A stretch of DNA of 64,000 nucleotides from the NCBI GenBank assembly GCA_020631735.1, contig CM036197.1:46733880-46797879 (forward strand), written 5' to 3'. Numbering within the stretch: position 1 is the first letter of the stretch; each line of letters starts with the position of its first letter. The notes beneath the pieces are model-generated. The model ran no database searches and was not told where the DNA came from. It saw only the letters and a list, made by a program, of their open reading frames with translations. Both the position numbers and the translations under genes were made by a program. The DNA is from Saccharum officinarum. Taxonomy: Eukaryota > Streptophyta > Magnoliopsida > Poales > Poaceae. Positions 9,791-21,672 of the stretch are shown piece after piece.

Positions 9791-12700
9791 TGTAACACCC
9801 CTGGGTGTTAAGCATGCATTAGCATTTCAAAGCATAAAGTATTCAGCATCATTTCATGACTAGCATTGCATGAAATATAGCTCTTTTAAATTTAAATTTG
9901 AAAAGCAACTAATTAGAACCCTAACTTTGATGTAAGTGCCAAAAAGGTAGTATACTTTTGGGTATTAGCAATTTTAAATAATCTAGAATAAATTAACATG
10001 ATTTTTGGAGCAATTCTTGAATTCAAGTTTTTCTCAAATTTTGTTTTAAAAATATTCTAAACAAATAGATTTTTGATTAACAACTTAGCTTTAAATCCTA
10101 AATTCAAAATCTATTGAGAATTTTGAAAAATGCTCTACATGAAAGTTGTAGAGAATAAAATTTTGAACAACTTTTATTTTGGGCCAAAATTCTGAAAACC
10201 TCTTTTCATCTTCAAATTCACTTTTGAAACAAAGAAATAAATCTGAAAATATTTATTATAAAAGGAAAATGGATTTTCACTTGGCTGGGTCGCCGCCTCA
10301 CTTCTCGGCCCACGGCCGAAGCCGACCTGGCCCGTCTCACGCGCCCGCCCGCGCCAGCGCGTGCGCCCCGCGCCAGCGCACGCCACGCTCAGGCCGTGGC
10401 CGCCACGTGGCCGCCGCTCGCCGCCTCCGGCGTACGGATGGCGAGCCGTGGGCTCCACCGGCCGCGCCACGCGCCTTGAAGCTGTGCCCGCTCCTCCCTC
10501 GCCAACACACCCCCGTTTTCGCCTCGCTCGGCTTCGCGCGAGCAGCAGCAGCCGCCGCTCTCGCCTCCTCGCGCCGCCGCCGCTCCGCCCGAGACGAACA
10601 CCGCCGTTCCCGCTCAACGGCCACGCCACCTCCCGATTCGTCTCGCCACCGGCTCCGCCACCTTCTCCTCTTCTCCGAACGGGGCTCGGTATCCCTTGTT
10701 CGACGACGGTGAGGCTCAATTTCTCCTTTTCCCGCGCGCGCCACCGTCGCCGGCCGCCGGGCTCGAGCTCCGCCAACGGCGCCCTCGCTCCCTCCTTCTT
10801 CCCTTGCTTCGCGCGATCGTGCTCGCCATCCTTGCGCGGGAGTCATGCGTGCTCGGGGTTGCAACTCGGAGCCGGAGGACGGCCGTTGGCCGACGGCAAC
10901 CACCGCTTCGCCCCCGCGACGTCGGGACGCCGACACCCGTGGCCGCGCCCCGCGTTCCGCCCCCCCTCTCTGCCTGCTGGGCTAGCGGCCTTGGGCCGAA
11001 CCGCCAAGCCGGGCCGCCTCTTGTTTTTTTCCCCGCGCGGCGCTCCGGCTGAATTCGGCCGCGGGCCGGTGTTGTCGAGTGGGCTGGCCCGTTAAACGAT
11101 TGCAGAATTAGTTTTTGAATTTCTATTTATTTTGGGAAAAGAAAGTACTTTAGAAATGTTTGTGTATAATTTATAGCTCCAAAAATTATGAAACAAATCT
11201 TGAAATGTTCCTCTTGAATAGTCTACAGTTTAAAAATATCTCATATTATTTTTGTAACACTTTACTGTGCAAATTTATTTAATTGCTATAAATGCTGATA
11301 TCTTAGAAAATATGTAGTAAATAAAATAATGAAGGGAAAAATGTGATTCTTGTTGCTTTAATCTTTATTAGTGATGTACTTTCTAGGAAAAATATTAGTG
11401 AAGCATGTTCGGTGAGAAATTTTTAAAGTGTAGTTCAAATGCTTTTAATTGATAATCTTTATTATTTTTAGTAGAGAGCTAATTTTGTATAGAACATACA
11501 TGTGGTAATTTTTGTAGTATGTTAGTTTACTGTTAGTAACCTAGGAAAAATGTGAAATCTGTTGTTTGATACTTTTTCTAGTACAAAATAATTTCATGCT
11601 CATATTTAGGCTATAACTTGTTTATTTTGTACAGGCAGTTTTACATAGGAAATTCTCATGAAAATTTAGGAGTAGGTTAGTTAGGGTAAGAGTAATCTAC
11701 TGTAATTTTGGTAGATTTTTATCTACACCAGAAATAGGTGTTGTTGTGTAACCCTAGTTAAATAGGGAATAAAAGATTATTCTTTATGAGAAATTAAGAG
11801 AAATAAAATATGTTTGGTGTATCCATGAAGCATTATTATGCCTTGCTGATGTTGTGGTTGAGTTAGGTTGGTAAGCTTTGGTAGCTTAGGTTCACTTGTA
11901 TGTGTAGATGATAGGCTAACTAATAGAAGAATAAGGTGCATGTTTTAGGGTATATGTTCTTGGATGACGTTGACTACTTTATAGAAGAAATAGTTATATT
12001 CAAACTGCTCATTCCATGTGCTCATCTACATCTCATGTCATCAAAGCACTCCACCATAATTCGATGCATCATTCGCATGTTTACTTATGCACTTGCATCA
12101 TATAGGATCGCAGGAAGAGTCGCAGGTAGCAGTACAGGAGGAGCAGGCTTGGACGGATCAGCAGGAGCCCCAGGCATAGGAGGTGCCCGAGGAGGAAGAG
12201 TCAGGCGAGGAGCTGCCAGAGTGCGTCGACCACCATCCTAGCTCGTTCGAAAAAGGCAAGCCCCGGAGCATTTTAAGTCTCCTATTTTATAAAAGTTATT
12301 CCTTACTATATGAACTATAGTTATATATATCGTTGCATTAAGTTATAGAAGTTGAGTGAAACCGTTGTTGTATTATTACCTTGGCCACCGGATTATCTTT
12401 CACCCTGTTAGGTCAGGATCGAGTGAATTGCTTAGTCATGCTTAGACCGGTAGAAGTCGGGTGATTTCCTGTCACATGCGAGTTATAGGTGGATACCGGG
12501 TTATGGTTAACTGTAATTGTGATCATAAAAAGTAACCAAGTGTTGATGGATAAACGAAGACCAGGCGGAGTCTTATAGGGTTTTGGACTATAGTGATTCC
12601 GTCTGTGTCGATTAAGGACCGATCGTTGCTCGTCCCTCTTGTCATGTTGAACGCATGCCTCACATTTAGCTGGCCGAATAAAGTACCTTTCGACCGCGAA

Positions 12701-13742
12701 GCTAGTGACACTTTTCGAGCTGAGATAAACTCGGGTTGGCAGACTGGTGTTGAAGTGGGTGTAACGGGGACACGAAGAGTGAGCCCAAGGTGCGTCCTGG
12801 CAGTCGGGCGGTCCCTGGGTAGTGCGATCCATGATTGTTATCCCGCGGCTTCTTGGAAGGTGTCATTGGTGATCTACGCGACCCTGACGGGGGAAGCAGG
12901 GTTTGTGTGAGGAATAAATCTCCAGCTGGATAGGAATTCGATTCGAATCGCCGTCGCTCCTGGTTAGTGAGCACTTGACTCGAGCTATGGCATCGTAGTA
13001 ACATTAGTGGAACACTGATGGTTAAGTGAATGATGTTGGAAATGCTAAACCTGATATGGTAATCTAGATTATTAATGATGAATCAAGTGATTGTTTTAGC
13101 AATAGGTGCTTACCTAGCTTGAATAGGTTATACTAAAAGTGATGCAAAAAGTACTGGTATAGTTTTTCATAACAACTTATGCTTTTCGTAAATGAGTCAA
13201 GCCAGTCCAATCTATAAAGCCTTGCATGATCCTTGGTGTCCTTTATTTCTGGTTTTTGACGGGTAAGTCTAGCTGAGTACATTCTTGTACTCAGGGCGTT
13301 GTTCCCATTGTTGTTGCAGATGGTCAGATATACTATGGGTACTGCTCCAACTGTCTGTATCCGGCGATGGGCGACAACTAGGACCTTAGGCAAGGGTCAC
13401 ACTGTTCATCTTATCTAATGCTTTTGTGGACCATGACTATCTACTGGCACTGTATTTGAATTAAGTGTGTGTGTAAAACTACTTGCTTCCGCTATGTTAT
13501 TTTAAACTATGTTGTAATAACTTTTATTCTGAACTCCGATATACTCCACTTTTATTATGAACTCTATGTATCATGTGAACTGTGGCTGCTAAATCAGTAC
13601 GATCTTGGTTGTATATTGGTTGGTTTGAAATCCCTCGTGATTTCACAGAATCTCGGGTTATACGGGTTTAAGTTTGATAAATTAACCGCCTTGGTGGAAG
13701 ATTTTCTTACTTAATCTCGTATAATTACGTTGATCCGTTACA
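9791..13742 (+). mobile_element. 3' LTR of the gypsy chromovirus
   Basis: It runs from TGTAACACCCCTGGG to GATCCGTTACA, 3952 bases with TG...CA ends. It holds a GC-rich block at about 10270-11095 that creates overlapping reading frames on both strands (up to 244 codons). I do not regard those as genes, because equivalent blocks occur in the other LTRs at 1030-2300 and 54950-55700. The LTR aligns with 549-1280, 1708-5126 and, in reverse, 49847-56601. Confidence 0.9.
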
Positions 13743-14155
13743 ATGGCTGATCGGATCTTGAATTGGCGATCTCGCCGGATCTAGAGGAGGTGTGTTGCTC
13801 CAAATTTGGGGGGAGGAGGCGGGGTGTGCCATGCGGTTTGGGCATAAAATTCAGTGCCATGGGCGGCGACTACGAGCTATATGTGAAACGAGAAATTAAT
13901 AGGAGAGAGGGAGATAGACCAGAAGAGGTGGTTGATAATACCATCTTTATTTTAAAATGGGGTCCACCTATGATGACTACATGGCTCAACATTGTGGGAA
14001 TATAATAACAACTATTACCATCCATGTGGGGTCCATCTATAAGGACCACTAGTTGGATCAATATTGCTTATGCCCTTATATAGTTAAAATAGATGGTTGC
14101 GAGGGAAACAAGAAAAAACACTAATTCATGTAGGGTCTAACTGTAAGTGCCTTTG
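13743..14155. other. Intergenic DNA, no gene seen
   Basis: This segment holds no recognisable gene. It contains two near copies of GGGGTCCAYCTAT (about 13960 and 14030). It also contains ATATAGTTAAAATAGATGG near 14076, which recurs with one change near 15365 on the far side of the solo LTR. That places both copies in the same pre-insertion host sequence, about 80 bases apart. Confidence 0.5.
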
Positions 14156-15345
14156 TGTGGGTGTAAGAAACGGCGGTTTTAGCACCAATGAGTAATATGT
14201 GTTTGCGCATCGGGGATTCGGATGATGTGCAAGAAGAACATAAGCGATTTATACTGGTTCGGGACGAAGAATGCCCTACGTCCAGTGGGAGAGGGGAGTC
14301 TTGTATTATCTCGCACCGAAGTGCTTGTAGTAGGGGTTACAAGCGGGTGAGAGAGGGAGGAACTCTCAGGTCTCAAGATGCGAGTGGAGAGTGTGTGTGT
14401 GTTCGCCTTTGATGAGTTGAACGGCCTATGGATTTGCCTTCTGTCTGTTTTTTTTCATCGTCCTGGAATGGTCCCTGCTCTCCCCTTTTATATATGCAAG
14501 GGGAACGTAGGGTTACATGCATGTGCTACGTGATATTTTCCTGGGAAGGAAGATCCAAGGCCTTCACTCTTGCCCTGTAGCCGGTGACGTGCCACTGTTG
14601 GAGGAGTGTCCCCTATCCTTTGATGTTGTAGGTGACGTGCCTTGACATACGTGGTTCTATGGATGTTGCAACTACATCACGTAGGGTCATGATTATCCCT
14701 GTGGCGACGTGCTTGTTCTTCGGGTTTGACCTGCATAGAGGGCCGAGGCCTCAGAGGCATGAATCATGGCGTGATCTCGCTCCGTTCGAGGGAATAGTGT
14801 CCTAGAGCGGCGTTTCGTACTCCGCGCAGGCCTAGATCATGCGTATAGTGCCAGTATGGGTGGCATAGTGACTAGCAGCTCTTCCTCATGTCGTTATGGG
14901 CGACGACATTGTGATTTGACCGTTGTCATTCTTGGCCTGTCCGGTTGGTTGATGCAAGAATGTGGGTGATGTCATAGGGGGTCTCGAGCACGCTAATAGG
15001 GAAGCGGTATCAGAGGCCGGTCTCGGGCGAGGCGGAGACATATGAGGTAATCTTCGGGGCTCGGACGAGACAATGATGATGTTGCGGGTTGGCCTGTGCC
15101 CATACCCCAGCACTGGGGTCTCGGGCGAGTCGGAGATGTTCCGAGACCCCTTGTGGGAGGCCTCGGATGAAGTGGAGAGATAGGCTGGTACGCTCACGCG
15201 GCTTGCTAGAGGCCCAACAACGGGAGAGTTAGCCCGTGGGTTTAGTTGATTTTTCCCTTTGACGGGGTAGATTTATGTTTGGTTTTTGGGAGGCCAAATG
15301 GATTTTTCACCCTAATTTGGGTACCCCTAATTATGGTACCCGACA
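14156..15345 (+). mobile_element. Solo LTR with 5-bp target site duplication CTTTG
   Basis: It begins TGTGGGTGTAAGAAACGGCGG and ends GGTACCCGACA, 1190 bases. CTTTG directly precedes it (14151-14155) and directly follows it (15346-15350), so both ends are exact. There is no PBS, polypurine tract or coding sequence, so it is a solo LTR left by unequal recombination. TTTTATATATGCAAGGGG near 14486 is a likely LTR TATA region. The start resembles gypsy LTRs common in Andropogoneae genomes; the family name is not assigned. Confidence 0.85.
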
Positions 15346-18108
15346 CTTTGATTGTTAGGTTGCCTTTATATAGTTAAAATGGATGGTTGTAATTTATGTT
15401 TTTGTGATTTATTCGTGAACATTGATGTGATAGGATATCTCTAATCACTAGCTTGAAACCAGCGAACCACCTAACAAGCTTCTCCAATTTAAGATTTTTC
15501 TATAGTTTTTTTATTTTATAAGATTTTTTCTAAAATCCATAGAGTGGTGAAATCTTGAGTACCTCCAATTTGAGTTTTTTATAGTTTATTTTCTAATATT
15601 TTTCCTAAATCTATGAGATTAGTGGTGAAATCTTGTTCTTTTGAGGATTGTTTTTGGACAAAGACTCTTATAACAGAGGTATAGTTATAAATGGGCAAAG
15701 ACCAATTTGAGGTTTGCACTGCGACGATGCGAGAAAACTTGCAAGTGAATGTAAGTCATGACTTATGATTGTCACATTGTTGGTGTGCATACAGGAGGTA
15801 TCCTATGCGGAGGAGGCCTTCATGGTTGTCACGGGGCAGTGCGCCGAGGGCTACGTGATGGCAAGTGCACTCATCAACGCCAGCAAAACTATCAGTGTGG
15901 TGGGTGTATTTTCTTCCCCGCCTTCACAACAGTTCACAAATTGATGAGCCGTTGCTAGTGCCGACCACTTCAAGGGAGGAGGACCTCGCCATCAAGTGGT
16001 GGCATGCAGTGGCAAGCCATTGTCGACGTCCACTAACAGCCATACGTATCGACGAGCAAGGGCGAGCGTGCACCAGCGAGTAAGGATGAGCAGAGATTCC
16101 TTGGGTTGTGTTTGACATTGAGGTTAGTGGTCGTTGGGTTGGGTGCGTAAAAATGAAAATGAGCTATATCTATCGATAGTTGGACTCTAATATGTGTTTT
16201 TGCCAACCGATTGTCCAAGGGAACAACTAAATATATGTAGAAAGTTATACCAACCAATTGTTGGTCATTAATATTTTGTCTGACACTAATTTGTGGTTGC
16301 GGTATAGTGGTAAGTCCCAAACATTAGCACCCAGATTGATCGATAGAAAAGTGATTTGTCGTGACTTGTTGTGGCGTGCATGCATGCGGGAGCTACTCCA
16401 TCTGGGGGAGGCGATCATGGTCATGGCGAGATAGCTCGGTAGGGGTACTTGAGGGTGGGCGCTCTCGTCGATGCTACTCAGGCTTTGATGGTGGAGTTGG
16501 AACTAGCATTTCTGAATGGATTAAGTGGGTAGAGAGAGGAGAGGCGGTGGCTAGGGTTTACAAATGAGAGTGGGAGGGAGAGAGCCCCTTGCCATTATAC
16601 TCTTGGCACTATATATAGGCAATGATAATTTACAAGCGACCCCTTGGGGGGTGAGTTGACAAGTCACTACACTAAACCCTATTGGGCCTCTTCAAAGGGG
16701 GAGTTGGCCCATATACCACAAGGGCTTCCCCCAATAGTAGCCCCTTAGCTACTAGGTTATAGCCGATATTACATGACCTAGTAGATGCTCATACAAGAAG
16801 AGGCACAATACAACTCGAACCTTGGTTGCGAGGACCGCCCTTCGCAACCTACACGTGCGCACCTCACTAAAAACTCCATCACCAAAACCTTGTGGTAAAA
16901 AAGGGCATAAAGAAAAGAGCACGCGCATGACTCTAGCCTATACATGTTCTAACTTTCGAGGCTTCTAGTTCTAAGTGCCTTGATGTTGATTTTTTCGATG
17001 TCTTCATCTTTGGGCTTCAGCTTCTTCTGCTGCTTCTGTGACATGGTTCATCGGCTTCACCTGACGCATAGGTCTTTGCCTCTAGGGCCTCATGTCGAAG
17101 ACCCTCCTACCAAAGGCCCTCCTACAAAGGTGTTTAGTAGAGATGATTTTGGTGTAGACAACGAAGGTGACCACAAAGACCCCTCATGCTGACATGTTGG
17201 TGAAGACCCTCCTGTAAAGGAATTTGGCAGAGGCGATGCTGGTGTAGTCGCCAAAGATGTTGGCAAAGGTGATGTCATTGTAGACACCGAAGGTGTTGGT
17301 GAAGCCCCTTGTGGCGAAGGTGTCGATGGAGTGGTGTTGGTGTAGATGCCAAAGGTGTTAGTGAAGTTCCTTTTTGCCGAAAGACAAGAGAAATCGCGTG
17401 AAAATGCACTTGAGTTGATAAGATGCATTTTTCGGGGACTTAGGTTGAGCATTGTAGCTTTGTCGAATATCAACTTGTTAGCAAGTATTTTGATATTGAA
17501 AAAGACATAGGCTTTCTACTTCTTATAAAAGATGGTTAGTAATTCCGTATAAGCCCCGATGTTTGATTGTGGATAGGTCTTCATTGGGTCCAGTTTCTTA
17601 CAACATTGGTCACAATGCCAAATTATGGACAGGTATTTGTCGAGAGAAGTTGTTTGAAGCTTTTGAGTGTGACAGCCCCAAAGCCTGATTGTGGACAGGT
17701 CTTTATCAAGTTACCGTGGTGCCATGCATGTATGTATGTGATGATGCAAATGAATGCATTTGCTTAAAAACAATACGAGGATTAAATATATCATGTCACA
17801 TAAAGAGTAATGCTCTTGAATGAGCGGATTATAGACTTATATAGTTTTAGATGGCTAGCGAAGGTTGTCATTCAAGAACCTGCTTGGGTATAGATATGAC
17901 TTGTAGTATTGAACGTAAAATGGATTAGTTCTTTGCAAAGACTAGCTTAAATAAAATTTGGTTGATGCATATTATAAAAACCTAAAAAAGAAAAATTGAA
18001 CAATACAACCTGAAAAAGAAAAAGATGTCAGCGTTAGAGGGTTCGAAGGTTTGGTGGTTGCTGAAGGTTGATGGTCGATGGAGTTTGATGGTTTTTGTGG
18101 GCCACTGG
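15346..18108. other. Unidentified repeat-rich DNA without a recognisable gene
   Basis: There is no protein domain I can name. Between 15480 and 15640 an ~80-base AT-rich unit is tandemly duplicated (CTCCAATTT...GGTGAAATCTTG twice). From 16600 to 16950 the text (CAAGGGCTTCCCCCAATAG, CTCACTAAAAACTCCATCACC) looks like retrotransposon non-coding DNA. Between 17555 and 17705 a GATTGTGGACAGGTCTT-like motif occurs three times. These suggest old degraded LTR-element material, but I could not find matching ends. Confidence 0.4.
16981..17400. repeat. Degenerate short tandem repeat rich in GGTGTTGGTGAAG-like units
   Basis: Units resembling GAAGGTGTTGGTGAAGCCC and GAAGACCCTCCTACAAAGG recur about ten times with drift. 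The minus strand is open through the array (17090-17473) and would give a Ser/Thr/Pro-rich low-complexity peptide. No known domain is visible, so I treat it as a repeat and not a gene. Confidence 0.5.
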
Positions 18109-18169
18109 TGTCCGTTGTACTACAGAGCAATGGCTCGCAGATTCTGATAATGTTCAATGACTTGACACT

Positions 18170-18960
18170 TGATGAAACCCCAATGCGAAGGCCAATATTT
18201 CTGAAATCAGAATGCCATTAGACCATTATCTGAGAAAATCATCTATTCAATGAAGACCAACGACTGATGAAAGCCCAAAAGCCATTTGAGAGATGTGATA
18301 GCGAAGGCCAAATATTTTATAAAGGCCACTGACTGATGAAAAACCATTGACTAATGAGATCCATTGACTAGTGAGAGCCACTAACTAGCGAAGGTCACTG
18401 CTGATTGATGAAGACCATTGATTGATGAAGTCCACTGAGTAACAAAGGCTGCTAATTGATTAAAACCACTATCTGACAAAATCTTCTGATTGATGAAGAC
18501 CACTGACTAACAAAGACCACTACTAATGATGGCTCCTGGTTGATGATAACCAATGATAGATGAAGATCACTGACTGTAAGATCTACTAACCGGTGAAGGC
18601 CACTGACTAACGAAGACCACTGACTAACGAAGGTTGTTGACTGATGATAACCAATGATAGATGAAGACTAATGACAAATGAGATCTACTGACTGGTGAAG
18701 GCCACTGACTAACGGAGACTGTTGACTGATGATAACCAATGATATATGAAGACCACTGACTGATGAGATCTACTGACTAGTGAAGGTCACTTACTAACGA
18801 AACCATCGACTGGTGAAGACCATTGGGGTATCTGATAAAGGTTGAATATTTCATGAGAACCGTTGATTGATAGAGAGTGCTGACTGATGCAAACTCAAGG
18901 GCATTGGACAGATATGTGACGAAGGCTAAACACTTAATGGAAACCGTTGACTAATGGAGA
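18170..18960. repeat. Minisatellite of ~18-24 bp CCACTGACTGATGAAGA units (copy 1)
   Basis: Roughly 35 degenerate units of the type GAAGACCACTGACTAACG or GAGATCTACTGACTGGTG follow one another, with some higher-order repetition (GATGATAACCAATGATAGATG recurs every ~90-110 bases). No reading frame is kept. The array lies left of the SIRE insertion, so it was probably the host sequence. The same array appears in the second copy. Confidence 0.8.
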
Positions 18961-19383
18961 CTGATTTTGACTTGAGAAGGGGAAAACATGCATGCAATAA
19001 GGCAAATATACTTTATGGGAGGGTAAAAGATACTTACAATGATGGTGACTGCACGTTAGTAATAGTAAATAGATTCTATAAATAAAATAAAAAGTGTTTT
19101 TAGTTAGCCGGTTAGGGCTGAGCATGTATAGCTGGTCAGACCATGCTTTGGAGTAGCAAAGGGTTGTGATAGCTTTTCTAGTCACCTTGGTGACTTGCTG
19201 TGCGCAAAGGTTGGTTTTTGAAAAATTGCATTGAGAGGCGAAGGCAAAATCAAGAATGTGACAAAATAAATCATAAGAGCAAAAATTATTAGGCATTATA
19301 GTCTAGTGAGAAAATACTCACTTGTGCTAGTTTGGTTCTTGCACGAAGATACTTTCAACATGTATGAAATAATAGTAATTGGT
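18961..19383. other. AT-rich DNA between minisatellite and SIRE LTR, no gene seen
   Basis: A minus-strand open stretch at 18934-19296 has no recognisable domain and is probably chance. The segment ends at the SIRE LTR terminus TGTAGTGTCG at 19384. Confidence 0.4.
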
Positions 19384-21672
19384 TGTAGTGTCGAGATGGC
19401 AGACTAGAGGGGGTAAATAGTCCTTTCTAAAATTAATTATGTCAACTAACCGAAATAAATACAAAATTAAAACTATCGGTCTAGCCAAGACTACACCCCT
19501 CTATCTATGTTTACAAGCACCTTATAAAGATCCTAATTAAGCAACAAATGTGACAGGCTAGCTAGAGCTCACCTAATCAATTCTAGAGCAAGCTCACACA
19601 AATCTATGCACTAGTACTTTGGCAACCGAGGGAGCTCCTACACAACTAGTGATGCAAAAGCATAAAGCACCTAAACTCACTAGCAATGCCCAATAACAAG
19701 GCTACACATGCCAAATTAGACAGCGCAAATTACTTAGCTATACAAACTAAGCAATGTGACTAACAAGGTTACTAAAACCAAATTAGCCACGCAAAGGAGC
19801 TACTTCTAGCTACACAAGCAACAAGGTAACTAGCAAGTTACACAAGCAAAACTAATTACAAGAGCAACTACACAAGCACAATGTATATGAAAGTAAATAC
19901 AAGCTTGTGTAATAGGGATGCAAACCAATCGGAATACAAGGATGACACGATGATTTTTCTCTCGAGGTTCACGTGCTTGCCAACACGCTAGTCCCCGTTG
20001 TGTCGACCGCTCACTTGGTGGTTCGGTGGCTAATTGGCATTATCCATCAAGCCTGCACGTAGGGCACCGCAAGAACCTACCCACAAGTGAGGACAGCTTA
20101 ATGACATATTTTACTAGAGTTGCCCTTCGTGGCTCCCGCGTGGCGAGCATAATGCCCCTCACAAAGCTCTTCTCCGCGGCACCGCACAAGCTTCTTACGG
20201 GCTTCGACATAGATCATGCCACCAAGCCATCTAGGAGGTGGTAGCCTCCAAGTGTAACAAGCACCACCGGCTTGCAACTCGATAACCTAGTGCCACTCGA
20301 TGCAACCTCACGATGCAATGCACTAGAATCACACTCACTCGCAATCGGATCACACTCTTGCAAGCACAAGCGAGTCAGAGGGCTCCCAAGCACTCCCTAA
20401 GCATGGACACTCAGTTCCAAGGATGCTCAACTAGTCAAATGCCCAAGCTCCACCTCTATTTATAGCCCTCAAGCCAAATAGAGCCGTTGGAGCAAAGCTG
20501 CACTTTCTGTGAGAGCACCGGACACGGTGGCGGTGGCACCGCCCTAGGGGTGGCAGTGCCCCAAATGATCACTTCCCAATGGCTAGAAAACTAGTCGTTG
20601 GTCACCGAATAGGGGTGGCTGTGGCACCACCCTAGGGGTGGCGGTGACCACCCGGCCAACACCCCTGAAATCCTCAGCCTCTGGATAAAAGGGGCGGTGC
20701 ACGGCCATCACCATGGCGGTGACCAGGCGGTGCACCGCCATGCCCATGGCGGTGTACACCGTCACGTCCAGTGACAACCTTTCTACTGCCCTTCGAAACC
20801 AAGTCCAAGTGGACACCGCCACGGGGTTGGCAGTGCACCGGACAGGGGGTGGTGGTGCCACCCAGGCAGCACCCCGAGCCTGGTTTTGCCTCCTCTTCTT
20901 TTCCAACTTCTTCACCTTTGTAAATGTGATAACACTACCAAATGATCACCACCATGTGCACGTGTGTTAGCTTTTCATAAATATTTTTCTAAAGGATTAG
21001 CACTCTTTTCACCACGCCACTCGATCCTAACACGTATGCAAAGTTAGATCGCTCAAGTGGCACTAGATGACCGATATGCAAACAAGTTTACCCCTCTTGA
21101 TAGTATAGCCATCTATCCTAAACCCGGTCATCAACTTCTCTACACACCTATAACCGGTGAAATGGAAATCCCTACAAATATACCTTTGCCTTGCGCATTT
21201 TATTCCATCTCCTCCAATGTCGATGCTACACATGCACCAACACGATCAACAATGATATGATCCACTTCATATCATCATATGATCATATTGGTTCATCGAT
21301 CTTGACTTCACTTGCTCTTTACCATTACGTCGGTCCATCGGCGCCAAGTCTTGCTCAAGCTTCACCATCACACGCGGTCCCTCGCTTCAAAGCCTCCGAC
21401 TTGTCCTTCACACTTGCAACGGGTCCATCAAGCCAAGTCATGTCTTGATCTTCTCCACCTTGATCACATGACTAATGTCATATCTCATGTGCAATGAGCT
21501 CCTTCATCAACACATGTGTAAGCTTTGAACATTTTTGAGGCATCTTCACCGTCATGGCATATGTTGCTTACACACATGTACCTGTGGACTAATCTCCTGT
21601 GTATCTCACATAAACACAATTAGTCCACCTAAGGTTGTCACTCAATTACCAAAACCAAACAAGGACCTTTCA
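19384..21672 (-). mobile_element. SIRE/Maximus-type copia 3' LTR, minus strand (copy 1)
   Basis: Read on the minus strand it begins TGAAAGGTCCTTGTTTGG (at 21672) and ends just after CTGCCATCTCGACACTACA (19384), 2289 bases. It shares its whole length with the LTR at 31965-34252 and, with clear divergence, with the split LTR at 47897-56926. An internal stretch (20510-20880) is rich in GGCGGTG/CACCGCC motifs. The short reading frames inside are not genes. Confidence 0.9.

Larger units (their letters stand above)
5778..13742 (+). mobile_element. Decayed Ty3/gypsy chromovirus (Tekay/Del-type), 5' end missing
   Basis: The domain order is gag, zinc knuckle, protease, reverse transcriptase, RNase H, integrase, chromodomain, polypurine tract, 3' LTR. 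This order and the C-terminal chromodomain identify a chromovirus, and the long ~4 kb LTR starting TGTAACACCC fits the Tekay/Del/RIRE3 group. All coding domains carry frameshifts or stops, so the copy is dead. The bases after the 3' LTR (ATGGC) have no partner in the window, because the true 5' end is lost in the gap or elsewhere. Confidence 0.9.

Noticed and set aside
10174..11095. Reading frames of 199-244 codons on both strands
   Set aside because: This is the same GC-rich LTR block in the 3' LTR. The frames are not conserved in the equivalent LTR blocks.
549..13742. One complete 13 kb gypsy element with paired LTRs
   Set aside because: There is no matching target duplication and no PBS after 5126. 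SIRE and hAT-like sequence and a gap lie between the 5' LTR and gag, and the 5' LTR itself is a mosaic.
18170..18960. Possible CRISPR-like array
   Set aside because: The units are contiguous, degenerate and without unique spacers, and the context is plant nuclear DNA. It is a minisatellite.
18934..19296. 120-codon minus-strand frame, repeated at 31515-31877
   Set aside because: It appears twice only because of the 12.5 kb assembly repeat. It shows no recognisable domain and lies in AT-rich non-coding DNA beside a minisatellite.
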